The notes under the pieces were generated by a model, which saw nothing but the letters and a program-made list of their open reading frames with translations, was not told where the DNA came from and searched no databases. Both the position numbers and the translations under genes were made by a program. A stretch of 15,557 nt of DNA from JAGWRA01 sp035534615 (GTDB lineage: Bacteria > Acidobacteriota > Vicinamibacteria > Vicinamibacterales > CAVVIG01), in the NCBI GenBank assembly GCA_035534615.1, contig DATLRO010000003.1, positions 1 through 15,557 of the forward strand, read 5' to 3'. Positions 5,595-12,939 of this stretch are shown here, one piece after another. Numbering within the stretch: the stretch's first letter is position 1; each line of letters opens with the position of its first letter.

Positions 5595-7439
5595 GTGAGA
5601 ACGTTGAGTAAGAGTGCCGGCGCCACGCTTATGGTCCTGTGGGCCGCCGGTCCTGGCATGTCCGCGCACCGGTCGCCTCGGTCGCCGGCTGCGGAACGCC
5701 GGCGCCCCGCGACGGCCGAGCACCGGCCGGCCGCCCTCATCGAACGGACGGGCCTCGCAGAGTTCTCGCCGGCGACCGACGTGACCGACACCATGTCGCC
5801 GCTCGAGCGACAGGTGACGCAGGCGATGAGGCCGGTCTTCGAACAGCTCGGCCAGGAGAAGAGTCAGGCGCACGTCGAAGACGCCCTCCGGATGATCGCC
5901 GCGGTCATCGATCGGTATCCGGACTACGGCGGCGCGCGATGGCTGCGAGCCCGGCTGCTCATGATGCGGCAGGGCGATCGCGGTCGGGACATCCTGGCCG
6001 ATCTCGATGCGGCGATTCGTCTTCATGCCAGCCGGAAGTACCGCAGCGTCGAATACGGTTCCCTCCCGGCCCTCTACGCGCTGCGCGCCAAGGCACACTT
6101 TCTCGCCGGAGACTTTCCGGCCGGCATGGCCGACCTGCAGGCAGCGATCCTCGCGAAGCCGGACGAGACGGACGAGATCTTCGATGCGGGCAGCGCCAGG
6201 CCTGGCGACCGCTCCAATCCGACAGCCATCTCGAAACAGGACCTGGAGACCCTCGTCTCCCGGTACCCGGGCGATTATCGACCCTACCTGTTTCGCGGGC
6301 TGTTCTACGCGGCAGAGACGACCTTTGCCTCGTCGTCTTTTTCGCTGGCGACCGCCGATCTCGAACGGGCGGCCCAGCGGAATCCAGGCGCGGCGATCGT
6401 ACCCTACGAAATCGGCCTTCTGTTGCGGAAGCAGGCATCCTGGAGCCAGGCGGCCGTGTCGCGTCTCTCGGACCCGACTGCAGCCAACGGCGGCTATGGG
6501 CAACGAACGGCCGCGGCGGCGCTCTCGTATTTTGAGCGAGCCGAGGCGCTGCAGCCCGACCTGTCCGCTGCCGCCGAAGCGCAGATGGCCGCTTCGTTGT
6601 ATGGACTGAAGCGGTACGCCGCGGCGGTCCGGGCCTACGACAGGCTGATCGTGCTGGAGCCGGACGATGGCCGCGCCTACAACGAGCTGGGCGTCGTCAG
6701 GGTGGCCCTGGGCGACGAGTCGGGCGCGATCGATGACTTTTCGAAGGCGATCGCACGACAGGCCGACCCGGACACGACCTACGAAAACCGCGCGGCGGCC
6801 GAGATGACGATCGGCCGCTATCGGGACGCGGTCGCCGATTACGGCCGCGCGATCGGCCTTCGGCTCCGGGAACGCCTCTATGCCCTGACGATTCCGGAGC
6901 TGCGCGCGCTCTACCCGGAGCTGCATGCAATCCCGGATCGACAGCTGGTGGAAGGATTGCGGCAGAAGTACTTCCCCGCGATCCCGGCCGGCGAGTTCGA
7001 GCAGCACTTCGCCGATGAACGGCCCTTTCAGGACTTCGTCCTGGCGGACTCGTACGCGGACCGAGGCGATGCCTATCTGCAGTGGGGCGATTTCAGGAGG
7101 GCCGCGGTCGACTACTCGAGAGCGCACGTCCTGTTTCCGGCGGAAGAGCGATGGCGCGCCCTGTCCGGAACCGCTCGCACGCAGTACGCCATCGATGCCG
7201 CGACGCTGAAGCCGGGAGGGAAGACCCCTTCGCTGTGGCTCAAGAGGACGTCGGTCCGGACGGGGGCGTACACGGAAGAGCACTATCGATTCGACTGTGA
7301 CAGTGGACGGATCCGGATGCTGTCATCAATCAGGTTCACGTGGTTCGGGTACGCGCTCGGGACCGGTGCGGGCGGACCATGGCGGAAGGTCGCGCCCGGC
7401 AGTATCGACGGGACGCTGTATACCGGCGCCTGCCGGTAG
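5595..7439 (+). CDS. Exported tetratricopeptide-repeat protein with a C-terminal adhesin-E-like domain
   Basis: 614 residues from GTG 5595, with GAGGGAAGGG (5581-5590) directly upstream. The N-terminus (MRTLSK then hydrophobic to about residue 23) looks like a signal peptide, followed by a Pro/Arg-rich low-complexity stretch to ~45. TPR-type helical pairs are visible around residues 157-190, 225-265, 303-425 (best copies: 'AAAVRAYDRLIVLEPDDGRAYNELGVV', shortened here to 'AAVRAYDRLIVLEPDD' and 'AIDDFSKAIARQADPD') and 478-515. A separate C-terminal segment (~546-614) with 'YRFDCDSGRIRMLSS' and 'WRKVAPGSIDGTLYTGACR' resembles the surface-adhesin E-like domain, with two conserved Cys (568 and 613). 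It is probably periplasmic or surface scaffolding; the partner is unknown. It faces convergent uppP. The central TPR call is strong, the C-terminal domain call moderate. Confidence 0.85.
   Translation: MRTLSKSAGATLMVLWAAGPGMSAHRSPRSPAAERRRPATAEHRPAALIERTGLAEFSPATDVTDTMSPLERQVTQAMRPVFEQLGQEKSQAHVEDALRMIAAVIDRYPDYGGARWLRARLLMMRQGDRGRDILADLDAAIRLHASRKYRSVEYGSLPALYALRAKAHFLAGDFPAGMADLQAAILAKPDETDEIFDAGSARPGDRSNPTAISKQDLETLVSRYPGDYRPYLFRGLFYAAETTFASSSFSLATADLERAAQRNPGAAIVPYEIGLLLRKQASWSQAAVSRLSDPTAANGGYGQRTAAAALSYFERAEALQPDLSAAAEAQMAASLYGLKRYAAAVRAYDRLIVLEPDDGRAYNELGVVRVALGDESGAIDDFSKAIARQADPDTTYENRAAAEMTIGRYRDAVADYGRAIGLRLRERLYALTIPELRALYPELHAIPDRQLVEGLRQKYFPAIPAGEFEQHFADERPFQDFVLADSYADRGDAYLQWGDFRRAAVDYSRAHVLFPAEERWRALSGTARTQYAIDAATLKPGGKTPSLWLKRTSVRTGAYTEEHYRFDCDSGRIRMLSSIRFTWFGYALGTGAGGPWRKVAPGSIDGTLYTGACR
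7421..7438. terminator. Short palindromic hairpin at the TPR/uppP convergent junction
   Basis: TACCGGC (7421-7427) pairs with GCCGGTA (7432-7438) around a 4-nt loop, overlapping the TPR stop codon. Its position between convergent genes suits a bidirectional terminator, but no U-tract is seen on either strand. Confidence 0.4.
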
Positions 7440-7459
7440 GCGGACGCCGCGGGGCCTTA

Positions 7460-8335
7460 TTACCAGCCTCGCAGGTACAGCACTTCGATTGCGCCCGCCG
7501 CCACCAGGCAGTAGATGCCGAACCAGTGCCAGCGGCCCTGGTCCAGCCAGCGCGAGAGCCAGCGCAGCGCCAGCAGTCCCGCCATGAAGGCGCACACCAT
7601 CCCCAGGAGCCCCGGGGCCAGGGCCGCCTCCCAGTGCACCGGTGCACCGGCGCGGTGGGCCGCGTGGACCAGGCGCCAGACCTCGCGGCCGACGGCCAGG
7701 GGCGTAATCACCACCGCCATGGCGAAACTGAAGGATTCGATCTCGGCGCGCTGCCCGCCGGTCAGCAGGCCACCTGAAATGGTGGCTCCTGAGCGGGAAA
7801 ACCCGCGGAAGGGGATGGCGACGCCTTGCAAGGCGCCCATGAGGATGGCATCACTCCAGCGGATGCCGCGTCTGACGCTCGCCGCTGCCGGCGCCGGCTG
7901 CCGCGCCTCGCGCAGACCGGCGTACACGATGAGCAGGCCGACGACCGCCAGCGCCGGGGCGATCCAGTTGAGTTTATGAAAGAGCGCTTCGATCACGGCC
8001 TGATGATGGCCGTGGCTCAAGGCGTCCTCCACCATCACGATGAGCGGATAGCCGATCAGTCCCGAGCACAGCGAGGCGGCGAACACGAGTCGGCAGAAGC
8101 GACGGCAGTGCCTCCACGACAAGAGAAAGTCCTCCCGCCACCGCCGCCAGAAGTAGACCATCACGGCGCACATGGTGCCCGTATGCAGCAACACGAGTAG
8201 CAGGGCGTGTGCTGGCGTGGACATGTTCTCGTGTAGAAGCTCGGCCGTGACGATCACGTGGGCCGAACTGGACACCGGCAGCAGTTCCGTCAGTCCCTGG
8301 ACCGCCGCCAGGATCGCGACATGAATCCAATTCAT
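7460..8335 (-). CDS. uppP: Undecaprenyl-diphosphatase (BacA/UppP family)
   Basis: 291 residues, start ATG 8335-8333 with GGAGG at 8347-8343. An integral membrane protein with about eight hydrophobic segments. It carries the N-terminal catalytic motif 'QGLTELLPVSSSAH' (Gln13/Glu17 of the (E/Q)xxxE motif, Ser22-24, His26) and the second motif 'PFRGFSRSGATISGG' (175-189) with Arg181, Ser182 and Gly183. The usual P-G-x-SRSG is here P-F-R-G-F-SRSG, two residues longer, which I recall in a subclass of proteobacterial homologues. The enzyme removes a phosphate from undecaprenyl diphosphate at the membrane, recycling the lipid carrier for peptidoglycan and other surface polymers, and its overexpression gives bacitracin resistance. 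Length is slightly over the usual ~265-275. It is monocistronic and convergent with the TPR gene. A paralogue or horizontal origin is possible. Confidence 0.93.
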   Translation of the reverse strand: MNWIHVAILAAVQGLTELLPVSSSAHVIVTAELLHENMSTPAHALLLVLLHTGTMCAVMVYFWRRWREDFLLSWRHCRRFCRLVFAASLCSGLIGYPLIVMVEDALSHGHHQAVIEALFHKLNWIAPALAVVGLLIVYAGLREARQPAPAAASVRRGIRWSDAILMGALQGVAIPFRGFSRSGATISGGLLTGGQRAEIESFSFAMAVVITPLAVGREVWRLVHAAHRAGAPVHWEAALAPGLLGMVCAFMAGLLALRWLSRWLDQGRWHWFGIYCLVAAGAIEVLYLRGW

Positions 8336-8578
8336 ACGACAACCTCCGTGCAGCCGACCGTCCGTGCGGATACGTACTCACGCGACGCTCCGGCTTCGAA
8401 TCTCAGCCCCTGATCATGGCAGATCACACACGCGGCGGTCCGCCGAAGCCATCATCCCGGCGACGAAGGTTCGTATCGTACCGCACCTCCGAGCCGCGTT
8501 GTTCGAGGTAGACATCGTGACGCGAACCCGGAAGGCGGTGACGGAGCGGGTGAAGAACGACGATGGGCAGACGGGCCG

Positions 8579-8607
8579 TTGCGCTCGCGAATGAGACTTG
8601 TTACACT
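8579..8607 (+). promoter_or_regulatory. Sigma-70-type promoter giving a nearly leaderless transcript
   Basis: TTGCGC (8579-8584) and TACACT (8602-8607) are 17 bp apart. The expected start of transcription near 8614 lies only ~4 bases before ATG 8618, and no ribosome binding site is visible there. This decides the start of the downstream gene and places the upstream in-frame TTG and ATG inside the promoter. Confidence 0.6.
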
Positions 8608-8617
8608 CCGGCCTCGC

Positions 8618-9313
8618 ATGCGGATCCGGAGAGTTCTTGCCTTGGCGTGCGCCCTGCTGTGTGGCTGGACCCTTCTGGCGCCCCCGCCTGTCGTCTCGAG
8701 CGTCTACGTCCGAACCCAGGACCTCAATCACGATGGCCGGCCGGACGTGTGGCGTTATTACGACGCCCACGGCCACCTGATCTGGTCGACACGGGACACG
8801 AACTTCGACGGGGTTCCGGACCGGATCGACTATTACCACGACGACAGGCTCGTTCGGCGTGAAGTCGATCGGAACTTTGACGGTCGAATCGACACAGTCG
8901 AAGTCTTCAACCGCCGAGGCCGGCTGACCCGCTCGGTCGCCGACGTGAATGGCGACGGCGTGGCGGATCTGCTGGTGCTGTTCCACGATGGTCGGCCGGT
9001 CTGGACCCAGTGGCGCGACTCGGGCCGACGACCAGCGCCGGTGCTTGCCGCGGGCCGCAGCACCGGGCGGCTGGCGGAACTCGCGCCCGGGCTGTTGCCG
9101 CTCGTCAATCCCTTTCGGTCCAACGAAGTCATCCGTGGCGGGGGCCATCCCGTCCCCTTCTATGCCGCGGTCGTGGCCGGTTTCGTCGGCAGGTACGCGC
9201 ATCCTCCGATCCGCGCAGAATCGACCGTGCTCGATGTTGCGGCCGGGCCGTGCCCGTGCCGCCCTCTGCCCGCCTGGGACGTTCTGCCTTGTCTTCGCGG
9301 GCCTCCTGCCTGA
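8618..9313 (+). CDS. Exported protein with four Ca-binding-type DxNxDGxxD repeats
   Basis: 231 residues from ATG 8618, chosen because a promoter (8579-8607) overlaps the upstream in-frame start codons. Residues 1-28 form a signal sequence (RIRR then a hydrophobic run; Cys15 could be a lipobox but the context LLCG places Gly after Cys, so a lipoprotein is conceivable). Four loops follow at near 25-residue spacing: DLNHDGRPD (35-43), DTNFDGVPD (60-68), DRNFDGRID (84-92) and DVNGDGVAD (109-117), each followed by an aromatic strand and a turn. This is the EF-hand/thrombospondin-3-like acidic loop found in many exported proteins of soil bacteria and suggests calcium binding outside the cytoplasm. 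After residue ~135 the sequence is Pro/Ala-rich and does not resemble a known domain; the last ~30 residues look non-conserved and may follow a frameshift. Function unknown. Confidence 0.75.
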   Translation: MRIRRVLALACALLCGWTLLAPPPVVSSVYVRTQDLNHDGRPDVWRYYDAHGHLIWSTRDTNFDGVPDRIDYYHDDRLVRREVDRNFDGRIDTVEVFNRRGRLTRSVADVNGDGVADLLVLFHDGRPVWTQWRDSGRRPAPVLAAGRSTGRLAELAPGLLPLVNPFRSNEVIRGGGHPVPFYAAVVAGFVGRYAHPPIRAESTVLDVAAGPCPCRPLPAWDVLPCLRGPPA

Positions 9314-9625
9314 TTACCCTGACCGCTTCTTCAACCCGATCCTGAATCGCCGGCTGCCGGCGCCTGCGTGTCAAGGCGCGACGGCCGCCGTGTGCGTCGC
9401 GTGTGGCCAGCGGCCGCGCCGTCTCTAGAGGCGCGCGGAGACGTCTGGCGCCGCGAAGGGGTCGCTTCGCGTCTCCGTGCTGCGCGCGGCCTTCTGGCCG
9501 CCTGGAGGGGCTGATCTCGGCCCACACCGCAATACGCCAGAACAGTCCGAAGAAGAGACGGCAAACCTGCGGCCGAACCCGTTGAAGGTCCACGGGGCGG
9601 ACGCCACCGGCATGGGATTCAAAGT
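9314..9625. other. Intergenic region with a nested inverted repeat
   Basis: No credible gene. The main structure is a two-level hairpin: CGGAGACG (9436-9443) pairs with CGTCTCCG (9470-9477), and inside it GCGAAG (9453-9458) pairs with CTTCGC (9465-9470), sharing base 9470. Flanking GCGCG at 9431 and CGCGC near 9483 could extend it. It may terminate the Ca-loop gene. I see no convincing promoter for the downstream gene; TTGAAG at 9582-9587 has no matching -10. Confidence 0.4.
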
Positions 9626-12091
9626 ATGCGCACACTGAGCAAGATCACGCCCGTTCACCGACTCAACGGTCCCTTCGTCGTCCTGTTGCTGGTGCTGCTG
9701 CTGGCCGGCGTCAGAGCCTTCGCGCAGGCGCCCATCTCGACGACCTCGTCCCGTTATGCGTTCACGATCCTGAGCAGCGCGACGCCACGGATCCTCCATG
9801 CGGATGAGACGGTGGCCGTGCGGCTGCGCCTGCGCAACGACGGGACGGAGACGTGGAGCACGGCACGGCTGTTCCACGTCGCCTACCACTGGCGCAAGGC
9901 GGACGGCACCATGCTGGCGCGCGACGGCGTCCGGACCGACCTGCCCCGTCCGGTCCCGCCCGGTGGCACCACCACGGTCGAGGCACGACTGACGGCACCC
10001 GCAGCCGCAGGGATTTACCGGCTCCAGTGGGACATGGTCCGGGAGAATGTCACATGGTTCTCTGATCGCGATCACCGCCCGCCCGCCTCGACGCTCGTGC
10101 TCGTGGCGCCTGGCGCCGCGGCGGTGGCCTTCGTCACGCCGTTCCTGCTGGCGCTCCTCGGGTGGATCGCCATCCGCCGGGCAGTTCGCGCAGGGGCGAG
10201 CCGATGGGTGAGCTTCGGCGTCCTCGGCATTGCGGACGTGGCGTGGGCGGCGACCTCGATCTTCGGGACGCAGGTGTCCTTTCTGGGGAAGACAAGCGTG
10301 GAGCCGTCGCCAACGGCGCTATGGGCGTCGGCCGCCACGGCGATCATCCCATGCGCAATCGCGCTGGTCGCCTGTCCTCGTCGATGGCGGGGGTGGATCG
10401 TCTGGGGACTCGCCGCGACCGCATCGCTGGCGCTGCTGTCCGATCTTCTCTACTTCCGCTTTTTCGGCGACGTGATTGCGGTCTCGGCGCTGCGCGCGAC
10501 CGGGCAGGCGGGCGATGTCTGGAAGAGCGCGCTGAGTCTCGCGAAGCCGTCAGACCTCTGGTGGCTCGTGGGTCCTGCGCTTGGCGTGCTGCTGATCCGG
10601 GAAGCGAGGCGCCTGCCGCAGCCGTCCCCACGGGAACGGCGTGGACAGCGGGCGGGTGCGGTGCTGGCCCTGATGGTGGTGGCCCTGTCGGGCCAGGAGG
10701 TCGGTATCGTCGCGCTGTTGCACGAGCGAGCGCTCAATCAGGAGTTCCGCAACCTCAACGTCGTCGAGGCCCTCGGGCCGTTCGGCTATCACCTGTTCGA
10801 TGCGTGGCACGAGGCGGAAGCCACGCTGCTGCAGCCTCCGTTGACGCCCGCCCAGCAGAAACAGGTATTCGACTGGTTTGCCGGTCGGGCGCCCCTGCGG
10901 GCGGGGGTCGCGCCGTGGTTCGGCGTTGCCGCGGGAAGCAACGTGCTGGTCCTGCAGGTCGAGTCGATGCAGGGTTTCGTCGTCGGCCTGCACGTGAACG
11001 GGCAGGCGATTACTCCGAATCTGAACCGCTGGCGGCGGCGAGCCCTGTGGTTTTCGAATGCGACCGATCAGACGAGTGAAGGGCGCACGTCCGATGCCGA
11101 GTTCGCGACGATGATCTCGCTGCTGCCGCTCGACCACGGGGCGGTGGCCTTCCGGTATCCCACGGATCATTACGTGGGGCTTCCGAAGGTGCTGGCGGAC
11201 CATGGCTACACGACGTTGTCCGCCGTCCCCTTTGACGGCACGTTCTGGAACCGCAAGGTCACCCATCCCCAGTACGGCGTGCGGCTGAACCTGTTCGCCA
11301 ACGCCTTCAAACCGGGCGAGGTCGTCGGCTGGGGGCTCAACGACCGGGACTTTCTCCGTCAGATGGCGCCGCGCCTCGCACGGCTTCGTCAACCGTTCTT
11401 CGCCTGGCTGATTACGCTCTCGCTGCACCACCCGTTCGACAGCTTTCCGGACAACCTGAAGACGCTCAAGCTCGGTCGCTGGGACGGGACGCCCTTCGGG
11501 AACTACCTGCAGGCCATGCACTTCTTCGACGCGGCTTTCGGGGAGCTCATGTCGACCATGCGGGCCAGCGGCCTGCTGAATCGAACGATCGTGGTGGTGT
11601 ACGGGGACCACGACGCCGGCTTCCCCTGGAGGAAGCGGTTCGCCGACGTCATCGGGATCCACCAACACGTGCTGGACTGGAGTCTGCAGGACCGTGTACC
11701 GCTGCTGATTCACGTGCCCGGCGACCAGCCGCCCCGGGGCGAGCGGAGCCTTCCGGCAGGTCTGACCGACGTGGCGCCGACAGTGCTCGACCTGCTCGGC
11801 ATCAACGCCGCCAGGTATCCGTATATCGGACGCAATCTGCTCGGCGATCCGGGAGATGATCCGCTCCCGCGTCCCTATGGCGACTGGCTGGACAGCCGGC
11901 ATTTCTATTTCAGCCGGTACGGAAAATCCGGGCAGCCGGCCTGTGACGACATCGATGACGGCGCCACCGCGCCGCTCGGCGTCTGCAGCGGGGAACTGCG
12001 GGCGGACCGTCTCGAGGTCAAGGTGTCCCGCGAGGTCATCGTCCACGACCTCCAGCAGGATGTGGGGCGCGTGCTTGCATCTGCCCGGTGA
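9626..12091 (+). CDS. Membrane LTA-synthase/phosphoglycerol-transferase-type sulfatase-fold enzyme with N-terminal Ig-like domain
   Basis: 821 residues from ATG 9626 (ribosome site weak). Order: signal peptide or first helix (~15-34); an exported Ig-like domain (~45-158) with 'VRLRLRNDGTETWS', 'AYHWRKADGTMLARDGVRTDL' (given in part) and 'AGIYRLQWDMV', resembling the NBR1-type Ig-like domain; several membrane helices between ~158 and 370; then the sulfatase-fold domain. Matches to LtaS-type residues are Glu446 (VLQVES, metal ligand), Thr488 (GRTSDAEF, nucleophile position), a Trp-Asn-Arg at 541-543, HHPF at 601-604 and Asp661-His662 (YGDHD, metal ligands). All catalytic elements look intact. 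Family members transfer glycerol-1-phosphate from phosphatidylglycerol onto polymer or glucan outside the membrane. In a Gram-negative the acceptor is uncertain (OpgB-like glucan or other glycolipid). A tail insert with two Cys (773 and 787) is unusual. Its 3' end overlaps minus-strand debris. Confidence 0.88.
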   Translation: MRTLSKITPVHRLNGPFVVLLLVLLLAGVRAFAQAPISTTSSRYAFTILSSATPRILHADETVAVRLRLRNDGTETWSTARLFHVAYHWRKADGTMLARDGVRTDLPRPVPPGGTTTVEARLTAPAAAGIYRLQWDMVRENVTWFSDRDHRPPASTLVLVAPGAAAVAFVTPFLLALLGWIAIRRAVRAGASRWVSFGVLGIADVAWAATSIFGTQVSFLGKTSVEPSPTALWASAATAIIPCAIALVACPRRWRGWIVWGLAATASLALLSDLLYFRFFGDVIAVSALRATGQAGDVWKSALSLAKPSDLWWLVGPALGVLLIREARRLPQPSPRERRGQRAGAVLALMVVALSGQEVGIVALLHERALNQEFRNLNVVEALGPFGYHLFDAWHEAEATLLQPPLTPAQQKQVFDWFAGRAPLRAGVAPWFGVAAGSNVLVLQVESMQGFVVGLHVNGQAITPNLNRWRRRALWFSNATDQTSEGRTSDAEFATMISLLPLDHGAVAFRYPTDHYVGLPKVLADHGYTTLSAVPFDGTFWNRKVTHPQYGVRLNLFANAFKPGEVVGWGLNDRDFLRQMAPRLARLRQPFFAWLITLSLHHPFDSFPDNLKTLKLGRWDGTPFGNYLQAMHFFDAAFGELMSTMRASGLLNRTIVVVYGDHDAGFPWRKRFADVIGIHQHVLDWSLQDRVPLLIHVPGDQPPRGERSLPAGLTDVAPTVLDLLGINAARYPYIGRNLLGDPGDDPLPRPYGDWLDSRHFYFSRYGKSGQPACDDIDDGATAPLGVCSGELRADRLEVKVSREVIVHDLQQDVGRVLASAR

Positions 12092-12533
12092 CCGTTGGGA
12101 ACAGTCCACGGCCATGGACGGTGAGGAGGTACCGCGGGCGGTGGGGATTGGCTTCCAGCTTCTGCCGCAGGCCGGCCACGTGCACGTCGACGGTCCGCGT
12201 GAGCGGCATCGCGTCGTAGCCCCAGACCTCGTTCAGCAGCTCCTGGCTTGACAACGTGGCGCCCCGGTGCTGGACGCATTGGCGCAGCAGTTGGAACTCG
12301 CGCGCCGAGAGCTCCACCGCCTGGCCGCCCCGTGTCATCTCGGGCCGCCGGAAGTCGATGAGCACCTCGCCGAACCGACAGCTGGCGCCGGCCGTTCCGG
12401 CGGCCAGCGGCGGCCGCCGCAGCAGCGCCTCGACGCGCGCCATCAGCGCCGGGGCGGCGGCCGTGGGCTGGCCGAGGAACGGCGAGGTCTCGACGCCGCT
12501 GAACGCGGTCGGATTGAAGCGGTTGAACAGGTT
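12036..12533 (-). pseudogene. Chimeric fragment: TonB-receptor-like C-terminus joined to the DNA-binding domain of an OmpR-type response regulator
   Basis: On the minus strand one frame is open from just after a TGA (12534-12536) to a stop at 12036. The first ~29 codons (12533-12447) read NLFNRFNPTAFSG then SPFLGQPTAAAPA, which looks like the last strands of a large TonB-dependent (Oar/CarboxypepD-reg-like) receptor. Without a break, from 12446, the frame becomes LMARVEALLRR, the usual end of a receiver domain, followed by a full winged-helix: 'VELSAREFQLLRQCV', 'LSSQELLNEVWGYD', 'RTVDVHVAGLRQKLE' and 'RYLLTVHGRG'. The catalytic Asp half of the receiver is missing, and the usual C-terminal Gly-Tyr-Arg-Phe is replaced by an unrelated tail that runs 56 bp into the LTA-synthase gene. 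ATG 12443 could produce a free DNA-binding domain, but no ribosome site supports it. Regulator part secure, receptor part moderate. Confidence 0.7.
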
Positions 12534-12536
12534 TCA

Positions 12537-12939
12537 GCCGCCGGCGCTCCGGCGAGCACCTGATCGCGTCCATGTCGCTTGACTTCTTTCCGGACGGCTG
12601 CGCTCACGTGTTGATCGATGTCGGAGAGAATCAGGTCGTCCCGTGCGAACGAGGCGACGAGCGCCATACGCTCAAGCCACGTCTTGTCGAACGTCTTCAT
12701 CCCGGCAAGGCCCGCTGCTCCGTTCAATCACATGCGCGAGGGCAAGTGCGGACGATCCGCGCTCGCCGCGACCGGGAATCCGATCGTGTGGCCCAGGTTG
12801 ACCCCAGCACGAGGCGTTTCAGGCCCGGAACAGGTTCATCGTGCCGAGCTGACGCCGCTGCGCGGCGAACACACCTTCGGCGGCGTCATCGCCTCGGTTG
12901 GCATCTTCGCTCCTCCCGCTGACCGGGCAACATGGCGCA
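12537..12939. other. About 400 bp of unrecognised, probably decayed sequence
   Basis: No intact gene I can name. On the minus strand a ribosome site GGAGGAG lies just before an ATG about 30 bp after the tetR stop, but the frame closes after 22 codons. A second minus-strand frame from ATG 12700 (starting MKTFDKTWLERMALVASFAR) is free of stops past 12540 and has a protein-like composition, yet I know no family for it. It may be part of the same rearranged debris as the chimeric fragment. Confidence 0.4.

Noticed and set aside
5574..7283. 569-codon open frame on the minus strand opposite the TPR gene
   Set aside because: Arg/Gly-rich shadow of a high-GC gene, no domain, and the plus-strand frame has TPR motifs and a ribosome site.
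8433..8445. CGGCGG-T-CCGCCG palindrome between uppP and the Ca-loop gene
   Set aside because: A single-base centre prevents a hairpin, and short CG palindromes are expected by chance at this GC content.
9626..9643. Shared N-terminal hexapeptide MRTLSK in the TPR and LTA-synthase-type proteins
   Set aside because: Codons differ and similarity ends after six residues, so chance is the simplest explanation.
10550..12115. 521-codon open frame on the minus strand opposite the LTA-synthase-type gene
   Set aside because: Antisense shadow with His/Arg/Gln-rich composition and no recognisable domain.
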